Assembly (NCBI RefSeq): GCF_900198405.1
Contig: NZ_FZMR01000006.1
Span: 62,001 to 126,000 of the forward strand
Reading direction: 5' to 3'
DNA: 64,000 nt
Origin: Helicobacter cetorum
Lineage (GTDB): Bacteria; Campylobacterota; Campylobacteria; Campylobacterales; Helicobacteraceae
Part shown: in pieces, positions 30,764-40,757 of the stretch
Numbering within the stretch: position 1 is the first letter of the stretch
Layout of the letters: each line of letters starts with the position of its first letter
Made by a program: the position numbers and the translations under genes
Notes under the pieces: generated by a model
Seen by the model: the letters and a program-made list of their open reading frames with translations, nothing else
Database searches by the model: none
What the model was told of the DNA's origin: nothing

Positions 30764-31486
30764 ATGGATATTTTAAAAGCAGAGCATTTAAACAAACAAA
30801 TCAAAAAAACTAAGATTGTTTCAGATGTTTCTTTGGAAGTTAAAAGTGGCGAAGTAGTGGGGCTTCTAGGACCTAATGGAGCGGGTAAAACAACCACCTT
30901 TTATATGATATGCGGACTTTTAGAGCCTAGTGGGGGGAATGTTTTTTTAAACGATGTAAATCTCGCTAAATATCCTTTACACAAGCGTTCTAACTTGGGC
31001 ATAGGCTACTTACCCCAAGAATCAAGTATTTTTAAAGAATTAAGCGTAGAAGAGAATTTAGCCCTAGCAGGGGAGACCACTTTTAAAAGCTCTAAAGAGA
31101 GTGAAGAAAAGATGGAGCAAATGCTAGATGCTTTTAATATCCAAGCCATTAGAAAACGCAAAGGCATGAGCTTGAGTGGGGGAGAAAGAAGGCGTGTAGA
31201 AATCGCAAGAGCTTTAATGAAAAACCCTAAATTCGTGCTATTAGATGAGCCATTTGCTGGGGTAGACCCCATTGCGGTGATTGATATTCAAAAAATTATT
31301 GAAAGCTTAGTGGAATTAAACATCGGCGTGTTAATCACAGACCATAATGTGCGAGAGACCTTGAGCGTGTGCCATAGAGCGTATGTGATTAAAAGTGGCA
31401 CGCTTTTAGCGAGCGGAAATGCTAGTGAAATTTATGAGAATGCCTTAGTGCGTAAGTATTACTTAGGGGAGCATTTTAAGGCATAA
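30764..31486 (+). CDS. lptB: LPS export ABC ATPase
   Basis: A 240-residue ABC ATPase of the LptB type: Walker [14 protein letters not shown] (~37-49), [18 protein letters not shown], signature [15 protein letters not shown], Walker [13 protein letters not shown], switch LITDHNVRE. It powers LptFGC-dependent LPS extraction from the inner membrane. It lies directly upstream of rpoN, the same lptB-rpoN order found in many Gram-negatives. Confidence 0.94.
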   Translation: MDILKAEHLNKQIKKTKIVSDVSLEVKSGEVVGLLGPNGAGKTTTFYMICGLLEPSGGNVFLNDVNLAKYPLHKRSNLGIGYLPQESSIFKELSVEENLALAGETTFKSSKESEEKMEQMLDAFNIQAIRKRKGMSLSGGERRRVEIARALMKNPKFVLLDEPFAGVDPIAVIDIQKIIESLVELNIGVLITDHNVRETLSVCHRAYVIKSGTLLASGNASEIYENALVRKYYLGEHFKA

Positions 31487-31490
31487 GTCA

Positions 31491-32735
31491 ATGGCAATTT
31501 TACGCACAAACCTTAGTTCCAAAAACAAATTAAACGCTACCTTAAAAAACTGGCTTCCCATTTTACAAAGCGAGCTTGAAGACTTAGAAGAAGTTTTAAA
31601 AGAAAATGCACTCAATAACCCCTTAATCAAAATTGAGAATAAACGAGTGAAAAGCTTTAGTGAGCGGTTTAATTCCAAAAATACCAGCGATAATTTGGAG
31701 AATTTTACTATCGCTAAAAAAAGCCTTTTTGAGACCTTACAAGCTCAAATTACCCCCCCCCTATTTCCTACTGAAATCTCTCAAAGAATCGCCATGGATA
31801 TTATTAGTGGGTTAAATAGCGAAGGGTATTTTGAAGAAAATATTGAAGAAAGGGCTAGGATTTTAGGCGTAGAAAGTGAAATGTATGAGAAAGTGCGTAA
31901 GCGTTTTAGCTATCTTACCCCAGCTGGAATAGGGGCAAAGAATGTTAAAGAGAGCTTTTTGTTTCAGTTAGAGAGTAGGGAACTAGAGAATAACGAGCTT
32001 TATGAAGAAGTTCAAAAGATTATTTTTTATTTAGAAAAACACCATGAATTTTCTAAAGATTTCTACTATGAAAAAGCCTTAAAGATTTTAAAATCTTTTA
32101 AAAATCCCCCAGCTATTGAGTTTTTAGAAAGAGAAAAAGAAGTCATTCCTGAGCTTTTTATTGTGGAAGTGGATAATGAAATAGTGGTGCGTTTGAATGA
32201 TGAGAGCTACCCTGTGATTAGTTTAGAAGAAACGCATTTCAAAGACACAAACTATTTGAAAGAAAAATTAAAAGAAGCCAAAGATTTGATTGATGCCTTG
32301 AATTTGAGAAAAGCTACCATCTATAAAATCGGACTCATGCTTTTAGAGTATCAATATGATTTTTTTAAGGGTAAAGAGCTACGCCCTTTAAAATTGCTAG
32401 ATTTAGCCAATGAATTTAACCATTCTGTAAGCACGATTTCAAGGGCTATTTCTAATAAATATTTAGCATGTGAAAGGGGGGTTTTTCCTATTAAGAGTTT
32501 CTTTAGCATTGCATTAGACAATAGTGAGACTTCAAACGCTGTGATTAAAGACTATCTTTTGGAATTGATTAACAATGAAAATAAGAAAAAGCCTTTGAGC
32601 GATGCTAAGATTTTAGAACTCATTGAAGAAAAATTCCATTTAAAAATGGTGAGAAGAACTATTACAAAATACCGCCAACTACTCAACATCGCTTCTTCAA
32701 GCGAGAGAAAAAAGCTCTATTTAATGCGTGCTTAA
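31491..32735 (+). CDS. rpoN: RNA polymerase sigma-54 factor
   Basis: A 414-residue sigma-54. An N-terminal activator-interaction region ([20 protein letters not shown]) is short and less Gln-rich than in E. coli. The core-binding domain is central; the helix-turn-helix is [19 protein letters not shown], and the RpoN box near the C-terminus reads [11 protein letters not shown] (consensus ARRTVAKYRE). In Helicobacter, RpoN controls middle flagellar genes, including flgE, which in this window has a matching promoter. A C9 tract lies in codons 88-91; the frame is intact at this length. Confidence 0.95.
   Translation: MAILRTNLSSKNKLNATLKNWLPILQSELEDLEEVLKENALNNPLIKIENKRVKSFSERFNSKNTSDNLENFTIAKKSLFETLQAQITPPLFPTEISQRIAMDIISGLNSEGYFEENIEERARILGVESEMYEKVRKRFSYLTPAGIGAKNVKESFLFQLESRELENNELYEEVQKIIFYLEKHHEFSKDFYYEKALKILKSFKNPPAIEFLEREKEVIPELFIVEVDNEIVVRLNDESYPVISLEETHFKDTNYLKEKLKEAKDLIDALNLRKATIYKIGLMLLEYQYDFFKGKELRPLKLLDLANEFNHSVSTISRAISNKYLACERGVFPIKSFFSIALDNSETSNAVIKDYLLELINNENKKKPLSDAKILELIEEKFHLKMVRRTITKYRQLLNIASSSERKKLYLMRA
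31753..31761 (+). repeat. C9 homopolymer in rpoN coding sequence
   Basis: Nine consecutive C residues encode Thr-Pro-Pro plus the first base of Leu. Nine is in frame here. A gain or loss of one C would truncate RpoN at about residue 90. Confidence 0.9.
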
Positions 32736-33002
32736 AAATATTAAACAAAATATTATTTTTTAAGAATTGCTTGCATGCTATATGGATTGATGTTAAAAAC
32801 AGGTTTTTTATTTCAAAACCCATGCTCTTTTAATTTTGTTTTTATCGTTACTTAAAATGATTGAAAAATGCCCCCATATAACTAAGGCGTTTGTAGTCTT
32901 TTATTTCTTTTTGTTGCTTTAAGATTATCTCTTGCTATACAACGCTATCGCAAGCCCTCTATTATTAAGTTATCAACACACCATTAAAAATAGAGCTATA
33001 AA

Positions 33003-34250
33003 CTATTTAAAGTCCCTAAACAACGCTCCTAAGTCTAAGTCAAGTAGCTGAGTGTGTGAGCGTAGTTTGAAAAGGTTTTCTGCCCCTTTGATTAAGTCGG
33101 TGCTAGAAATACCATGCGAAAGAGAGATTTTAGCTTCTAAAAAGGCACTCAAATGGTCGCATACTTTTAAAAGCTCCCCGCAAACCCCTTGATATTCATC
33201 TTGATTATAAAGTGCAAATAATTCGTTAGCGTCTTTAGTAAAAACAATTTGATTTGATTTGTCTTTGTAGCGGTTTTTAAATTCATTTTCGGTAAAATAT
33301 TTTAAATCTTCTTGAACGCCTAAAGAGACAAATGAATAGACTTTGTTTTGCATTTCTTCTTTTTCAATGTCTTTAATGCAATCATCAAGCCCCACAACAC
33401 TTCGTTTAATAGGTGTAATGATGTCTCGTGTCAAGATTTCAGGTAAATCATGGAAGAGTCCACCTAAAAAGTGATTGATTCGCATGTTTTTACAGGTCTT
33501 TAAATCAAAGCTCAACAAATATCCCATAATAGCTACGCATAAGGTATGCCCTAAAACGCTTGTTTGTGGCACTCTTGGGGTTTGACTCCATCGCTTTTGA
33601 AAACGCAATTGCCCAAACATGCTCACCATTTTTTTCAAATCTTCTTTTTCCCCAAAAAGCCCTTCAAATAAATGCTCGTTATTTTTGAGTTGTTTATCAA
33701 TTTTTTCTTTAATTTCTTTTACGCCATACATATTGGGGTTGAAATGATAGATAATATCAAACTCCCATTTAGACGCATAAAAATGTGCACTTTCTAAGAT
33801 TTGAGTCTCTAAATTTTTAGGCTTATGGCTTAAATAATCTTCTAATTCTTGCAAGGAAAAATAAGAGCTGATTTCATCTTGCAAACTTTGTGCAACATAG
33901 GATGCTAATTCTTTATGATGGGTTTGTTGAAGAGCGTAAAAAATAGGGGGTTTAATATCTGTTAGCACCAAGCGTTCAAAAAATTCAAAACAAAAATACT
34001 TAATCAAAATATCTAAATCTAAGTTTTTGCCCCTATCTATTAAATCTTTAGCGAGTAAATACATAATCATAGCTTTATGGGCTTGCTTGTCTAATTCCAC
34101 AAATTCTAAAGGGCATGCTTGGTCATTCCAACGCCTAATAGAGGCAGATACAAACAAGCGTCTTAAGAGCTTAGATTGGAGCTTGGGTTTTTTTAGAAAA
34201 GAAAACCAACGGAATAAACTGATTTTCATAGGGTGTGCTCCATAAGGCAT
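33003..34250 (-). CDS. HD-domain metal-dependent phosphohydrolase
   Basis: A 415-residue cytosolic protein. The HD signature lies in the middle: H in SVLGHTLCVAIMGYLL (~residue 230) and HFLGGLFHDLPEILTRD (~260-276), with a distal Asp in LLKVCDHLSAFLEAKISL (~380). The fold resembles YfbR-like nucleotidases or other HD phosphohydrolases; the substrate is not evident. It is comparable to unnamed HP0711 of H. pylori, near the rpoN cluster. It is convergent with rpoN, with a 267-base A/T-rich gap that shows no other gene. Confidence 0.8.
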   Translation of the reverse strand: MPYGAHPMKISLFRWFSFLKKPKLQSKLLRRLFVSASIRRWNDQACPLEFVELDKQAHKAMIMYLLAKDLIDRGKNLDLDILIKYFCFEFFERLVLTDIKPPIFYALQQTHHKELASYVAQSLQDEISSYFSLQELEDYLSHKPKNLETQILESAHFYASKWEFDIIYHFNPNMYGVKEIKEKIDKQLKNNEHLFEGLFGEKEDLKKMVSMFGQLRFQKRWSQTPRVPQTSVLGHTLCVAIMGYLLSFDLKTCKNMRINHFLGGLFHDLPEILTRDIITPIKRSVVGLDDCIKDIEKEEMQNKVYSFVSLGVQEDLKYFTENEFKNRYKDKSNQIVFTKDANELFALYNQDEYQGVCGELLKVCDHLSAFLEAKISLSHGISSTDLIKGAENLFKLRSHTQLLDLDLGALFRDFK

Positions 34251-34415
34251 GGATATATCCTCAATGAATAATTGTTAGAATGCAAGTATTATAACAAAAA
34301 TGGCGTTATTTTTAAATAGGTTTTGGTGGTAAGGAATCTTGGTATTATTTTATTTATGTGAAATAAGAAATGAGTTGTTTTCAAAATAACTAAGGATATT
34401 GCAAATAAAATTAGG

Positions 34416-34461
34416 TTATAAAATAATTATATATTATAAAAAATATATAATTATTTTATAA
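34416..34461. repeat. Perfect 20-bp A/T-only inverted repeat
   Basis: Arms at 34416-34435 and 34442-34461 are perfect complements, separated by the six bases ATAAAA. All bases are A or T. It can form a long hairpin or cruciform. It sits 31 bases beyond the stop of the DUF262 remnant, so it may mark an old insertion boundary or act as a terminator-like structure; there is no G/C clamp. Confidence 0.9.
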
Positions 34462-34492
34462 TAACTTAACCGGAAAGATTATTATTTTTTAT

Positions 34493-34800
34493 TTATTTTT
34501 GATTTAAAAAATAAAAATAGGCTAAGGTAGATAGAATGTAGGCTGAGCTTAGATGATCTGTATAACCAAAAGCTTGTAATAATTCTGTAGCCCTATAAAT
34601 GCTCTCTATAATTTTTTCGTATTTTTGCTCAATTTCTTTGATATTTGGCTTATTAAAATTACTTAATTTAAAAGCAGTGTTGCTACCAATTAAAAGCAAA
34701 CAAGTTTTTAGCACTTGGTCTCGCCCCACATTTGAAAAGTTTTTGTCTTTTAAGTCATCTACTAGTTCATTCATTTTTTCTTTAATATCACCTCAAAAAT
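34493..34800 (-). pseudogene. C-terminal remnant of a DUF262 (GmrSD-like) protein
   Basis: The peptide runs GDIKEKMNELVDDL then RDQVLKTCLLLIGSNTAFKL, NFNKPNIKEIE, IIESIYRATELLQAFGY and LSSAYILSTLAYFYF. This order (RDxxLKxCLxL, xKxxNFxK, and the final Y-I-L-x-x-L-A-Y-F) is the C-terminal part of the DUF262 domain found in GmrS/GmrD-type restriction nucleases against modified DNA. The frame is closed by a stop just upstream of GDIKEK, and the DGQQR-type catalytic N-terminus is missing. Hence a decayed defence gene rather than a functional 93-residue protein. Confidence 0.65.
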
Positions 34801-35109
34801 TTACTATCAAAAATAGATATCATGATATTGAAATGAATAAAGGTGTTTAAAATCTCTGTTAGTGGGTTTCTTTTTCTTCAAAAAATAAAACAAGTTTATC
34901 TCTACAAAAACATTTTACATTTTTTTAAAATTCCGTTTTCTCCATCATAAAAATTGCATTCCTTTGTATATTTTGCAATACTCTTACTTCATTTTTGTTT
35001 GTTGCCATATCATTTTTTTGCAACTTCCAGAATTAAAAAGAGCTAATAGTATAATTATCAAACAATAGTTTTTTAACCACACCTTTTTAAAAGATATGGT
35101 TAAACATAC
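34801..35109. other. Non-coding A/T-rich gap upstream of the DUF262 remnant
   Basis: About 300 bases without an ORF of convincing composition. It may contain unrecognisable debris of the DUF262 gene. Near typA, TTTAACCA/TGGTTAAA arms at about 35072-35105 can form a hairpin, a possible weak terminator for typA. Confidence 0.4.
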
Positions 35110-36912
35110 TTATTTCTTCGCCCTTTTTCTCATATTGGGGTCTAAAATCTTTTTTCTAATCCTTAGATTTAAGGGCGTAACTTCTAAAATCTCATCTTCT
35201 TCAATCCATTCTAACGCCCTTTCTAAAGCCATGGTTCTTGGTGGAGTGAGTTTAATCGCATCATCGCTCCCACTAGCTCTCATGTTGGTTAAATGTTTTG
35301 ACTTAATAGGATTCACATCTAAATCATTATCTCTACTATGTTCGCCTATGACCATGCCCACATAAACCTTAGTTTGTGGATTGATAAAAAGCACGCCTCT
35401 TTCTTGGATATTAAAGAGCGAAAAAGCGGTCGCTTCGCCATTTTCCATACTAATTAACGCCCCATTTTTGCGAGATTCCACACTCCCACTAAACTCTCTA
35501 AATTCTAAAAAGCTATGGTTCATCACGCCTTCACCCTTAGTGTCGGTCAAAAACTCACTTCTATAACCTATAAGCCCCCTTGCTGGGATTTCAAATTCTA
35601 ATCTTGTATAGCCATCACTCATAGGGTTCATGGCTTTCATCTCGGCTTTTCTCTTGCCTAATCTCTCAATGATAGCCCCACTAAAATCTTGGGGGGTGTC
35701 AATCACTAAATGTTCAAAAGGCTCGCATTTTTTACCATTCTCTTCTTTAATAATCACTTCAGGGCGTGAAATACTAAATTCAAACCCTTCACGGCGTAAA
35801 TTCTCCGCTAGAATGGTGATTTGTAATTCCCCACGCCCACTCACTTTAAACTTACCTTCGCCCATTTCTTCGCATTTCATAGCGATATTAGTTTGCATTT
35901 CTTTTAATAGTCTGTCTTTAAGCTTGTTAGCGGTTACATGCTTTCCTTCTAGCCCTGCTAGAGGGGAATCATTGACCGCAAAATACACGCTCATAGTAGG
36001 CTCTTCTAAATGCATGGGGTCTAAGGGCATAGGATTAGCAGGGTCTACTACACTATCGCCTACATCCATTGCATTAAAACCAGCAATCGCCACGATATCG
36101 CCTGCAGTTGCGTTTTCAATCTCAGTTCTTGCTAGTCCTAAAAAGCCTATAAGTTTAGTGATACGCCCACTTTCTTTACTCCCATCGCTTTTCATTAAAA
36201 GAACGCTCTCATTCTTTTTAACCGAGCCATTAAACACTCTTGCAATTCCGATTTTTCCCACATAGTTATCATAATCAAGCGTAAAAATTTGCATTTGCAA
36301 CGGCTCATCTACGCTTCCGCTAGGACTTGGCACATGCTCTAAAATCGTTTCAAAAAGCGGCTCTAAATTTTTCTTTTCATCATCTAAATTTTTCATCGCA
36401 TAGCCATCGCGTGCAGCGGCATAAACTACGGGAAAATCTAGTTGTTTATCATTAGCCCCCATAGCTACAAATAAATCAAAAACTTCATCTACCACTCTAT
36501 CAGGTTCAGCAGCAGGCTTATCAATTTTATTCACCACAACAATGGGGCAAATTCCAAAGCTCAAAGCCTTTTTAACCACGAATTTGGTTTGAGGCATAAC
36601 CCCTTCTTGAGCGTCTACTAAGAGCAATACGCCATCTACCATTTTTAAAACCCGCTCCACTTCGCCCCCAAAATCAGCGTGTCCGGGAGTGTCAATGATA
36701 TTGATTTTAGTGTCTTTATAATGAATGGCGGTGTTTTTAGAAAGGATAGTAATACCTCTTTCTCTTTCTAAATCATTGCTATCCATAACTCTTTCATCTA
36801 CCTTTTCTCTCTCACTAAATGTGCCAGATTGAGAGAGCAAGCCATCTACTAAAGTGGTTTTTCCATGGTCAACATGCGCAATTACGGCGATATTTCTAAT
36901 ATTTTTCATCAA
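35110..36912 (-). CDS. typA: Ribosome-associated GTPase TypA/BipA
   Basis: A 600-residue translational GTPase. G1 [10 protein letters not shown] (~12-21), G2 RERGITI, G3 [15 protein letters not shown]4 NKID, then EF-G-like domains and the BipA-specific C-terminus. It affects ribosome assembly and stress responses. A second Met directly follows the first; either could start. The gene corresponds to H. pylori HP0480. Confidence 0.95.
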   Translation of the reverse strand: MMKNIRNIAVIAHVDHGKTTLVDGLLSQSGTFSEREKVDERVMDSNDLERERGITILSKNTAIHYKDTKINIIDTPGHADFGGEVERVLKMVDGVLLLVDAQEGVMPQTKFVVKKALSFGICPIVVVNKIDKPAAEPDRVVDEVFDLFVAMGANDKQLDFPVVYAAARDGYAMKNLDDEKKNLEPLFETILEHVPSPSGSVDEPLQMQIFTLDYDNYVGKIGIARVFNGSVKKNESVLLMKSDGSKESGRITKLIGFLGLARTEIENATAGDIVAIAGFNAMDVGDSVVDPANPMPLDPMHLEEPTMSVYFAVNDSPLAGLEGKHVTANKLKDRLLKEMQTNIAMKCEEMGEGKFKVSGRGELQITILAENLRREGFEFSISRPEVIIKEENGKKCEPFEHLVIDTPQDFSGAIIERLGKRKAEMKAMNPMSDGYTRLEFEIPARGLIGYRSEFLTDTKGEGVMNHSFLEFREFSGSVESRKNGALISMENGEATAFSLFNIQERGVLFINPQTKVYVGMVIGEHSRDNDLDVNPIKSKHLTNMRASGSDDAIKLTPPRTMALERALEWIEEDEILEVTPLNLRIRKKILDPNMRKRAKK

Positions 36913-36976
36913 TATTCCTATGTTAAAATTAAAGGTGTAAAGTCAGAAGTATAATACATTTTAACTTGATAAAGGT

Positions 36977-37840
36977 TTAAGCAGTTTGTGTTATATCTAG
37001 TCCCAAGTTTTTAAACTTTTCTCTTAAATCTTTTTCTATAAAATGGCTTCTATGGGCTTTTAAAAACCATTCATTTTTGCAATTAGGTGGCATAAAATCA
37101 TCATTATCCCTATAAAAAAAGATAAAATAATTTTTCTTCAAGTAGTAAGCTAAATGGATTAAAAACGAATCCCCCCCCATATACAAATCACTTTCTAAAA
37201 TAAGATTTTTAACTTCTTCTAAACTTGTTTTGGTGTAGTAATGAGTTACTTCATCTTTTAAAAAAAGATAGCGTTCTTCAAAATCTAAAAGCGTGATAGA
37301 AAAGGGCTTTAAAAGTTTTAAAATAATTTGTAAATGCTCTAAAGAAATATTTCTATAATTTTCTCTAGTAAAGGGGTTAATCAAAATTTTTTTGGGGTTT
37401 TTTGAGTTTATAAAATATTGAGTGCTATCAAAAACATGCCCATAAATTTGTGAAAACAACTCTTGGCGGTTTTGATAAACATTTTTAATTTCTTTGCTCG
37501 GAGTGCTTACTTGAATAAACTTAGATAAAAGAGAGCTTCTAAAATCTTGTTTTTCTAAAACCAAATGCTTGATGTGGTATTTTTTGATTGTTTTTAATAA
37601 GGAATAAAAATCTCGTATCGCTAAAAACACGCCTTGTTTTTTAATCTCATAAAAAGCTGGCACATTTTCAAAAATAGGGATAATCTCAAAATGTTTTTCA
37701 CATTCTAAGAGTTTGGCAATTTTTAAGGTTAAATGCGTGCCTAAAATTTTAAGGGGTTTTTGTTGCTTACTTGCTATCTCCCTTAAAAGACTAAGTGTGA
37801 TGAGATTATCCCCTAAGGCTAGAAGACAAGCAAAATGCAT
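36977..37840 (-). CDS. GT9-family heptosyltransferase (D,D-heptosyltransferase-like)
   Basis: A 287-residue protein with GT9/WaaF-type features: an N-terminal LALGDNLITLSLLREIA segment, KKILINPFTRENYRNIS (the sugar-nucleotide region), and a C-terminal LILESDLYMGGDSFLIHLAYYLKK, matching the pattern x-S-D-x-x-x-G-x-D-(S/T)-x-x-x-H-x-A. H. pylori HP0479, with the same neighbours (HP0478 methyltransferase and HP0480 typA), was reported as a D-glycero-D-manno-heptosyltransferase acting on LPS; I infer the same role. Its start lies 9 bases from the methyltransferase stop. Confidence 0.75.
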   Translation of the reverse strand: MHFACLLALGDNLITLSLLREIASKQQKPLKILGTHLTLKIAKLLECEKHFEIIPIFENVPAFYEIKKQGVFLAIRDFYSLLKTIKKYHIKHLVLEKQDFRSSLLSKFIQVSTPSKEIKNVYQNRQELFSQIYGHVFDSTQYFINSKNPKKILINPFTRENYRNISLEHLQIILKLLKPFSITLLDFEERYLFLKDEVTHYYTKTSLEEVKNLILESDLYMGGDSFLIHLAYYLKKNYFIFFYRDNDDFMPPNCKNEWFLKAHRSHFIEKDLREKFKNLGLDITQTA

Positions 37841-37849
37841 GATTTTTCC

Positions 37850-39469
37850 TTATGATTTAATTGCAAAATGTTTAGAATCTAATTTTTCTATTCCTAAGCA
37901 TTCTAGATAAGTTTTTTCATCAAACTTATCGTTAATAAACTGCGTAAATAGGGGCAAGCATTCTAAATCTTTTCTTAAAATTTTATGCGTTCTAAAAAGT
38001 TTTTCAAAAATAAATTGCATTAAATCGCTGTTTAATAACTCTTTTAATGTGTAAGATTGAATAGGAAAATTTTCTTTTAAAACAAACATGTTCGCACTAT
38101 TTAAAAAAAGGCGTTGCTTAGTATCACAAAAAAAGACAAGTTTTGAAGAAATGAATTTATACACGATTTTTTCTCTAGCCTTGTAAAGACTTAGGGGAGC
38201 AACTTGCTGGCATTGTGATAAATCAGTGCTAATAAATTTACTAGGGGTTTTTAAGCTATCCTTTGAAATATCTGAACCACTAAAAATAGGAATGGTATTT
38301 CTTTCTTGCTTAGAATACAATTTTTCTTTGTTATTACCCGTAACAATCCCTAAAGCAAAATGAGCGTTATCTTTTAAAGTCATATGGGGGATGGAAAAAA
38401 GGTGGTCTAAAACTTCATTTTCTTTACTAGAGCAATGGATATTAAAAATCTTTTTAGGATTGTTTGAGAAAGAATAAGGCGAGCGTTTGAACTCATTATC
38501 TTGATAAAAGCAAGAGATTTTTTCATCATTATTGGGGGTTTTATTTGGGGTTTTTGTTAGCACTAAACCCACAGCCCTAGTTATTAGGGTTTTAAAAGGT
38601 TTGTTAAAATCCATTAATTTTTTGATTTGAAATGTAAGAGCGATTTCTCGCATTTCACTAAACACATCAATATTCAAACAGCTTTCTGGCAATAATAGTC
38701 CCAAATGAGCGTTTTCTTTCAAGCAATTTAAACTCGCCATAAAAAATAACGACGCACTATCTAGGCTTTGGATGAGATTAAAACGCCGTTTGAAAATTTC
38801 TTTTTGGTTTTTATGGTATTTCTTACCCCATGGCGGATTAGTGAAAATACAATCAAATTGTGGGGTATGTTCTAAGTTTAAAAAATCTTTTTGCAAAATA
38901 TTAGGGCAATCTATACCATAACGCTCTTTAATACGCTCTTTAGTTAAAGCGATAGCAAAGGCATCTATATCATAGCCATAGATATTTTCAACCTTGAAAC
39001 CTAGTTTTAAGGCATGCATAATAAAATTCCCACTCCCACAGCACGGGTCGCAAAATGTAGCACAAGATACATCAAAATCTTTAGGAAGTGTAAAAAGTCG
39101 CTCCACTATTGTATTTGGAGTGTAGTAAATGCCTTCCAAATTTCTAGTGGTATTAGAAAGTTCTTCTTCATAATAAGAACCTAAATTTTCTAAAAGAGAG
39201 CTACTTTCTAATTTTTTGAGATATTTTAAAGTAAGTTCTTTATGGTTGTATGTGTCTTTTAAGGATTTGTTAGCATATTTGTTAAGCTTATTTTTTCCTA
39301 AATGGTTGTGACAAAAATCTAAAAAAGAGCTAGTTTTGACATAAATTTTATTATCCATTTCTATGGTCTCTAAGAGATTAGTTTTTATCCAATTATGCAC
39401 GCTACTATGAGAAACATTGAGCGAGTGAGCGATTGTTTCAATAGAAGTAGCGTTTGAAAACATTTTCAA
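37850..39469 (-). CDS. N6-adenine DNA methyltransferase, Eco57I/TaqI-like
   Basis: A 539-residue gamma-class methyltransferase. An N-terminal helix-turn-helix is seen at ~8-32 (TIAHSLNVSHSSVHNWIK), SAM motif I is CDPCCGSGNFIMHAL (~141-155), and the catalytic motif IV is FTNPPWGKKY (~210-219). The remaining C-terminus would be target recognition. No linked nuclease gene is adjacent, so it may be solitary or part of a degraded system. It overlaps the hop gene by four bases (its ATG at 39469 versus the hop stop at 39466) on the same strand. H. pylori HP0478 is the expected counterpart. Confidence 0.85.
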   Translation of the reverse strand: MKMFSNATSIETIAHSLNVSHSSVHNWIKTNLLETIEMDNKIYVKTSSFLDFCHNHLGKNKLNKYANKSLKDTYNHKELTLKYLKKLESSSLLENLGSYYEEELSNTTRNLEGIYYTPNTIVERLFTLPKDFDVSCATFCDPCCGSGNFIMHALKLGFKVENIYGYDIDAFAIALTKERIKERYGIDCPNILQKDFLNLEHTPQFDCIFTNPPWGKKYHKNQKEIFKRRFNLIQSLDSASLFFMASLNCLKENAHLGLLLPESCLNIDVFSEMREIALTFQIKKLMDFNKPFKTLITRAVGLVLTKTPNKTPNNDEKISCFYQDNEFKRSPYSFSNNPKKIFNIHCSSKENEVLDHLFSIPHMTLKDNAHFALGIVTGNNKEKLYSKQERNTIPIFSGSDISKDSLKTPSKFISTDLSQCQQVAPLSLYKAREKIVYKFISSKLVFFCDTKQRLFLNSANMFVLKENFPIQSYTLKELLNSDLMQFIFEKLFRTHKILRKDLECLPLFTQFINDKFDEKTYLECLGIEKLDSKHFAIKS

Positions 39470-40635
39470 AAATTATAAACATAATTCGCACTAAATACGA
39501 TAGAGCGCTTAAAATACAGGGCCGAATTAAGCCCCTTGCCATGGGATTCATAATAAGAATTAACCGCTAGGGGGATTTGCATGCCTATTTCAAAACCATT
39601 ATGTCTGTCTATATTAGTGCGAAACCCCCATTTTAAAGGGATTTGAAAATAGCTTGTGTGCATTGTCGCACTATAGTTAGGTAAGTAATTATTAATAAAA
39701 TTCATTTGGCTAATCCACATGCTCATGCCCTCTGCTACCCAAGAACTTCCCGCTAAAGCAAAGCCCATATAAATTCCGGTTGTAAAATGCGTTTTTTCAT
39801 TGTCTATAAAGTTGAATAGATAGTCTGCCCCAATTCCATAAACATGGTTATTCATCTTTCCTAAAATCGTTGTTCCATTGCCACGATAATTAGGGTTAGA
39901 ATAGCCGTATTCATAGAATAAGTAGTAGCGAAACCCATGGCGTTTTTCCTTACCAAAAAAATGTTTATAGCCTACATTCAAGCTTACGCCAAACATATTA
40001 GAGTTAGTCGCACTTGAAGGGCCTTTTGGCATGGCATTGATAGAATTAGAAATTTCAGCGATTTGGCTAGATAGATTGGAAAGAATAGTGCCTTGTGATT
40101 GTGTAAATTGTTTTTCTAAATTACCTAAATTCTCTTCAAAAGTTTGTGGGGAAGTTAAATTTTTAGGATTTTGCATGTTTTCTAACGCTTTATCTAAACC
40201 TAGAGTTGAACTCGCACTATGGCTTATAGTTACGATTTCTCCAATGCCTTTAACAACTGATTGAATGTATTGCATACCTTCTTGTTTTTGTTTTTCTTCT
40301 TGTTTGATTTGCTCGGGACTTGGTTCAAAGCTAGGGTCAAGCTTTTTTATCTTTTCTTCTTTTTGTGCTTGTTCTTGGGCTTGCTTTAACTGATTATTGA
40401 TATACGCAAAGTTTTTTGACATTCCTTTCACTTGATTTTCAACCTTTTTAAGCTGAGCGATATTATTTTGAGCGTTTATGATAGTTTTAATGCGCTCTTG
40501 GTTTAAAAAAGGGTCATTTTGTTGCACCGCATGCATAAGAGAGTATTGAAAACCTACGCTTGCATAAGCTCCATTTTCCTCTGTAAAACCAAAATGAACT
40601 AAAGATAAATACAATAATACTTTTTTAACTCGCAT
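39466..40635 (-). CDS. Hop-family outer membrane protein (HopJ/HopK-like)
   Basis: A 389-residue Hop protein. After a signal peptide (1 to ~18) it begins EENGAYASVGFQYSLMHAV, the usual Hop N-terminal motif. The middle (~50-190) is a helical, Gln/Lys-rich extracellular region. The C-terminal half is beta-barrel with aromatic alternation and ends SANYVYNF, the Hop C-terminus. Synteny with gltX and the HP0478-type methyltransferase suggests hopJ, but HopJ and HopK are near identical in H. pylori, so I leave the symbol empty. Confidence 0.85.
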   Translation of the reverse strand: MRVKKVLLYLSLVHFGFTEENGAYASVGFQYSLMHAVQQNDPFLNQERIKTIINAQNNIAQLKKVENQVKGMSKNFAYINNQLKQAQEQAQKEEKIKKLDPSFEPSPEQIKQEEKQKQEGMQYIQSVVKGIGEIVTISHSASSTLGLDKALENMQNPKNLTSPQTFEENLGNLEKQFTQSQGTILSNLSSQIAEISNSINAMPKGPSSATNSNMFGVSLNVGYKHFFGKEKRHGFRYYLFYEYGYSNPNYRGNGTTILGKMNNHVYGIGADYLFNFIDNEKTHFTTGIYMGFALAGSSWVAEGMSMWISQMNFINNYLPNYSATMHTSYFQIPLKWGFRTNIDRHNGFEIGMQIPLAVNSYYESHGKGLNSALYFKRSIVFSANYVYNF

Positions 40636-40757
40636 TTATTAAACCTTTTTAAAAAATAACCAATGATACCCTACTTTTTAGAAAAAAACGCCGATAAACG
40701 AATTTTTAAGTCAATTTAGAATACAATATATTGATATTTTATTTTAAGGTTAAAATA

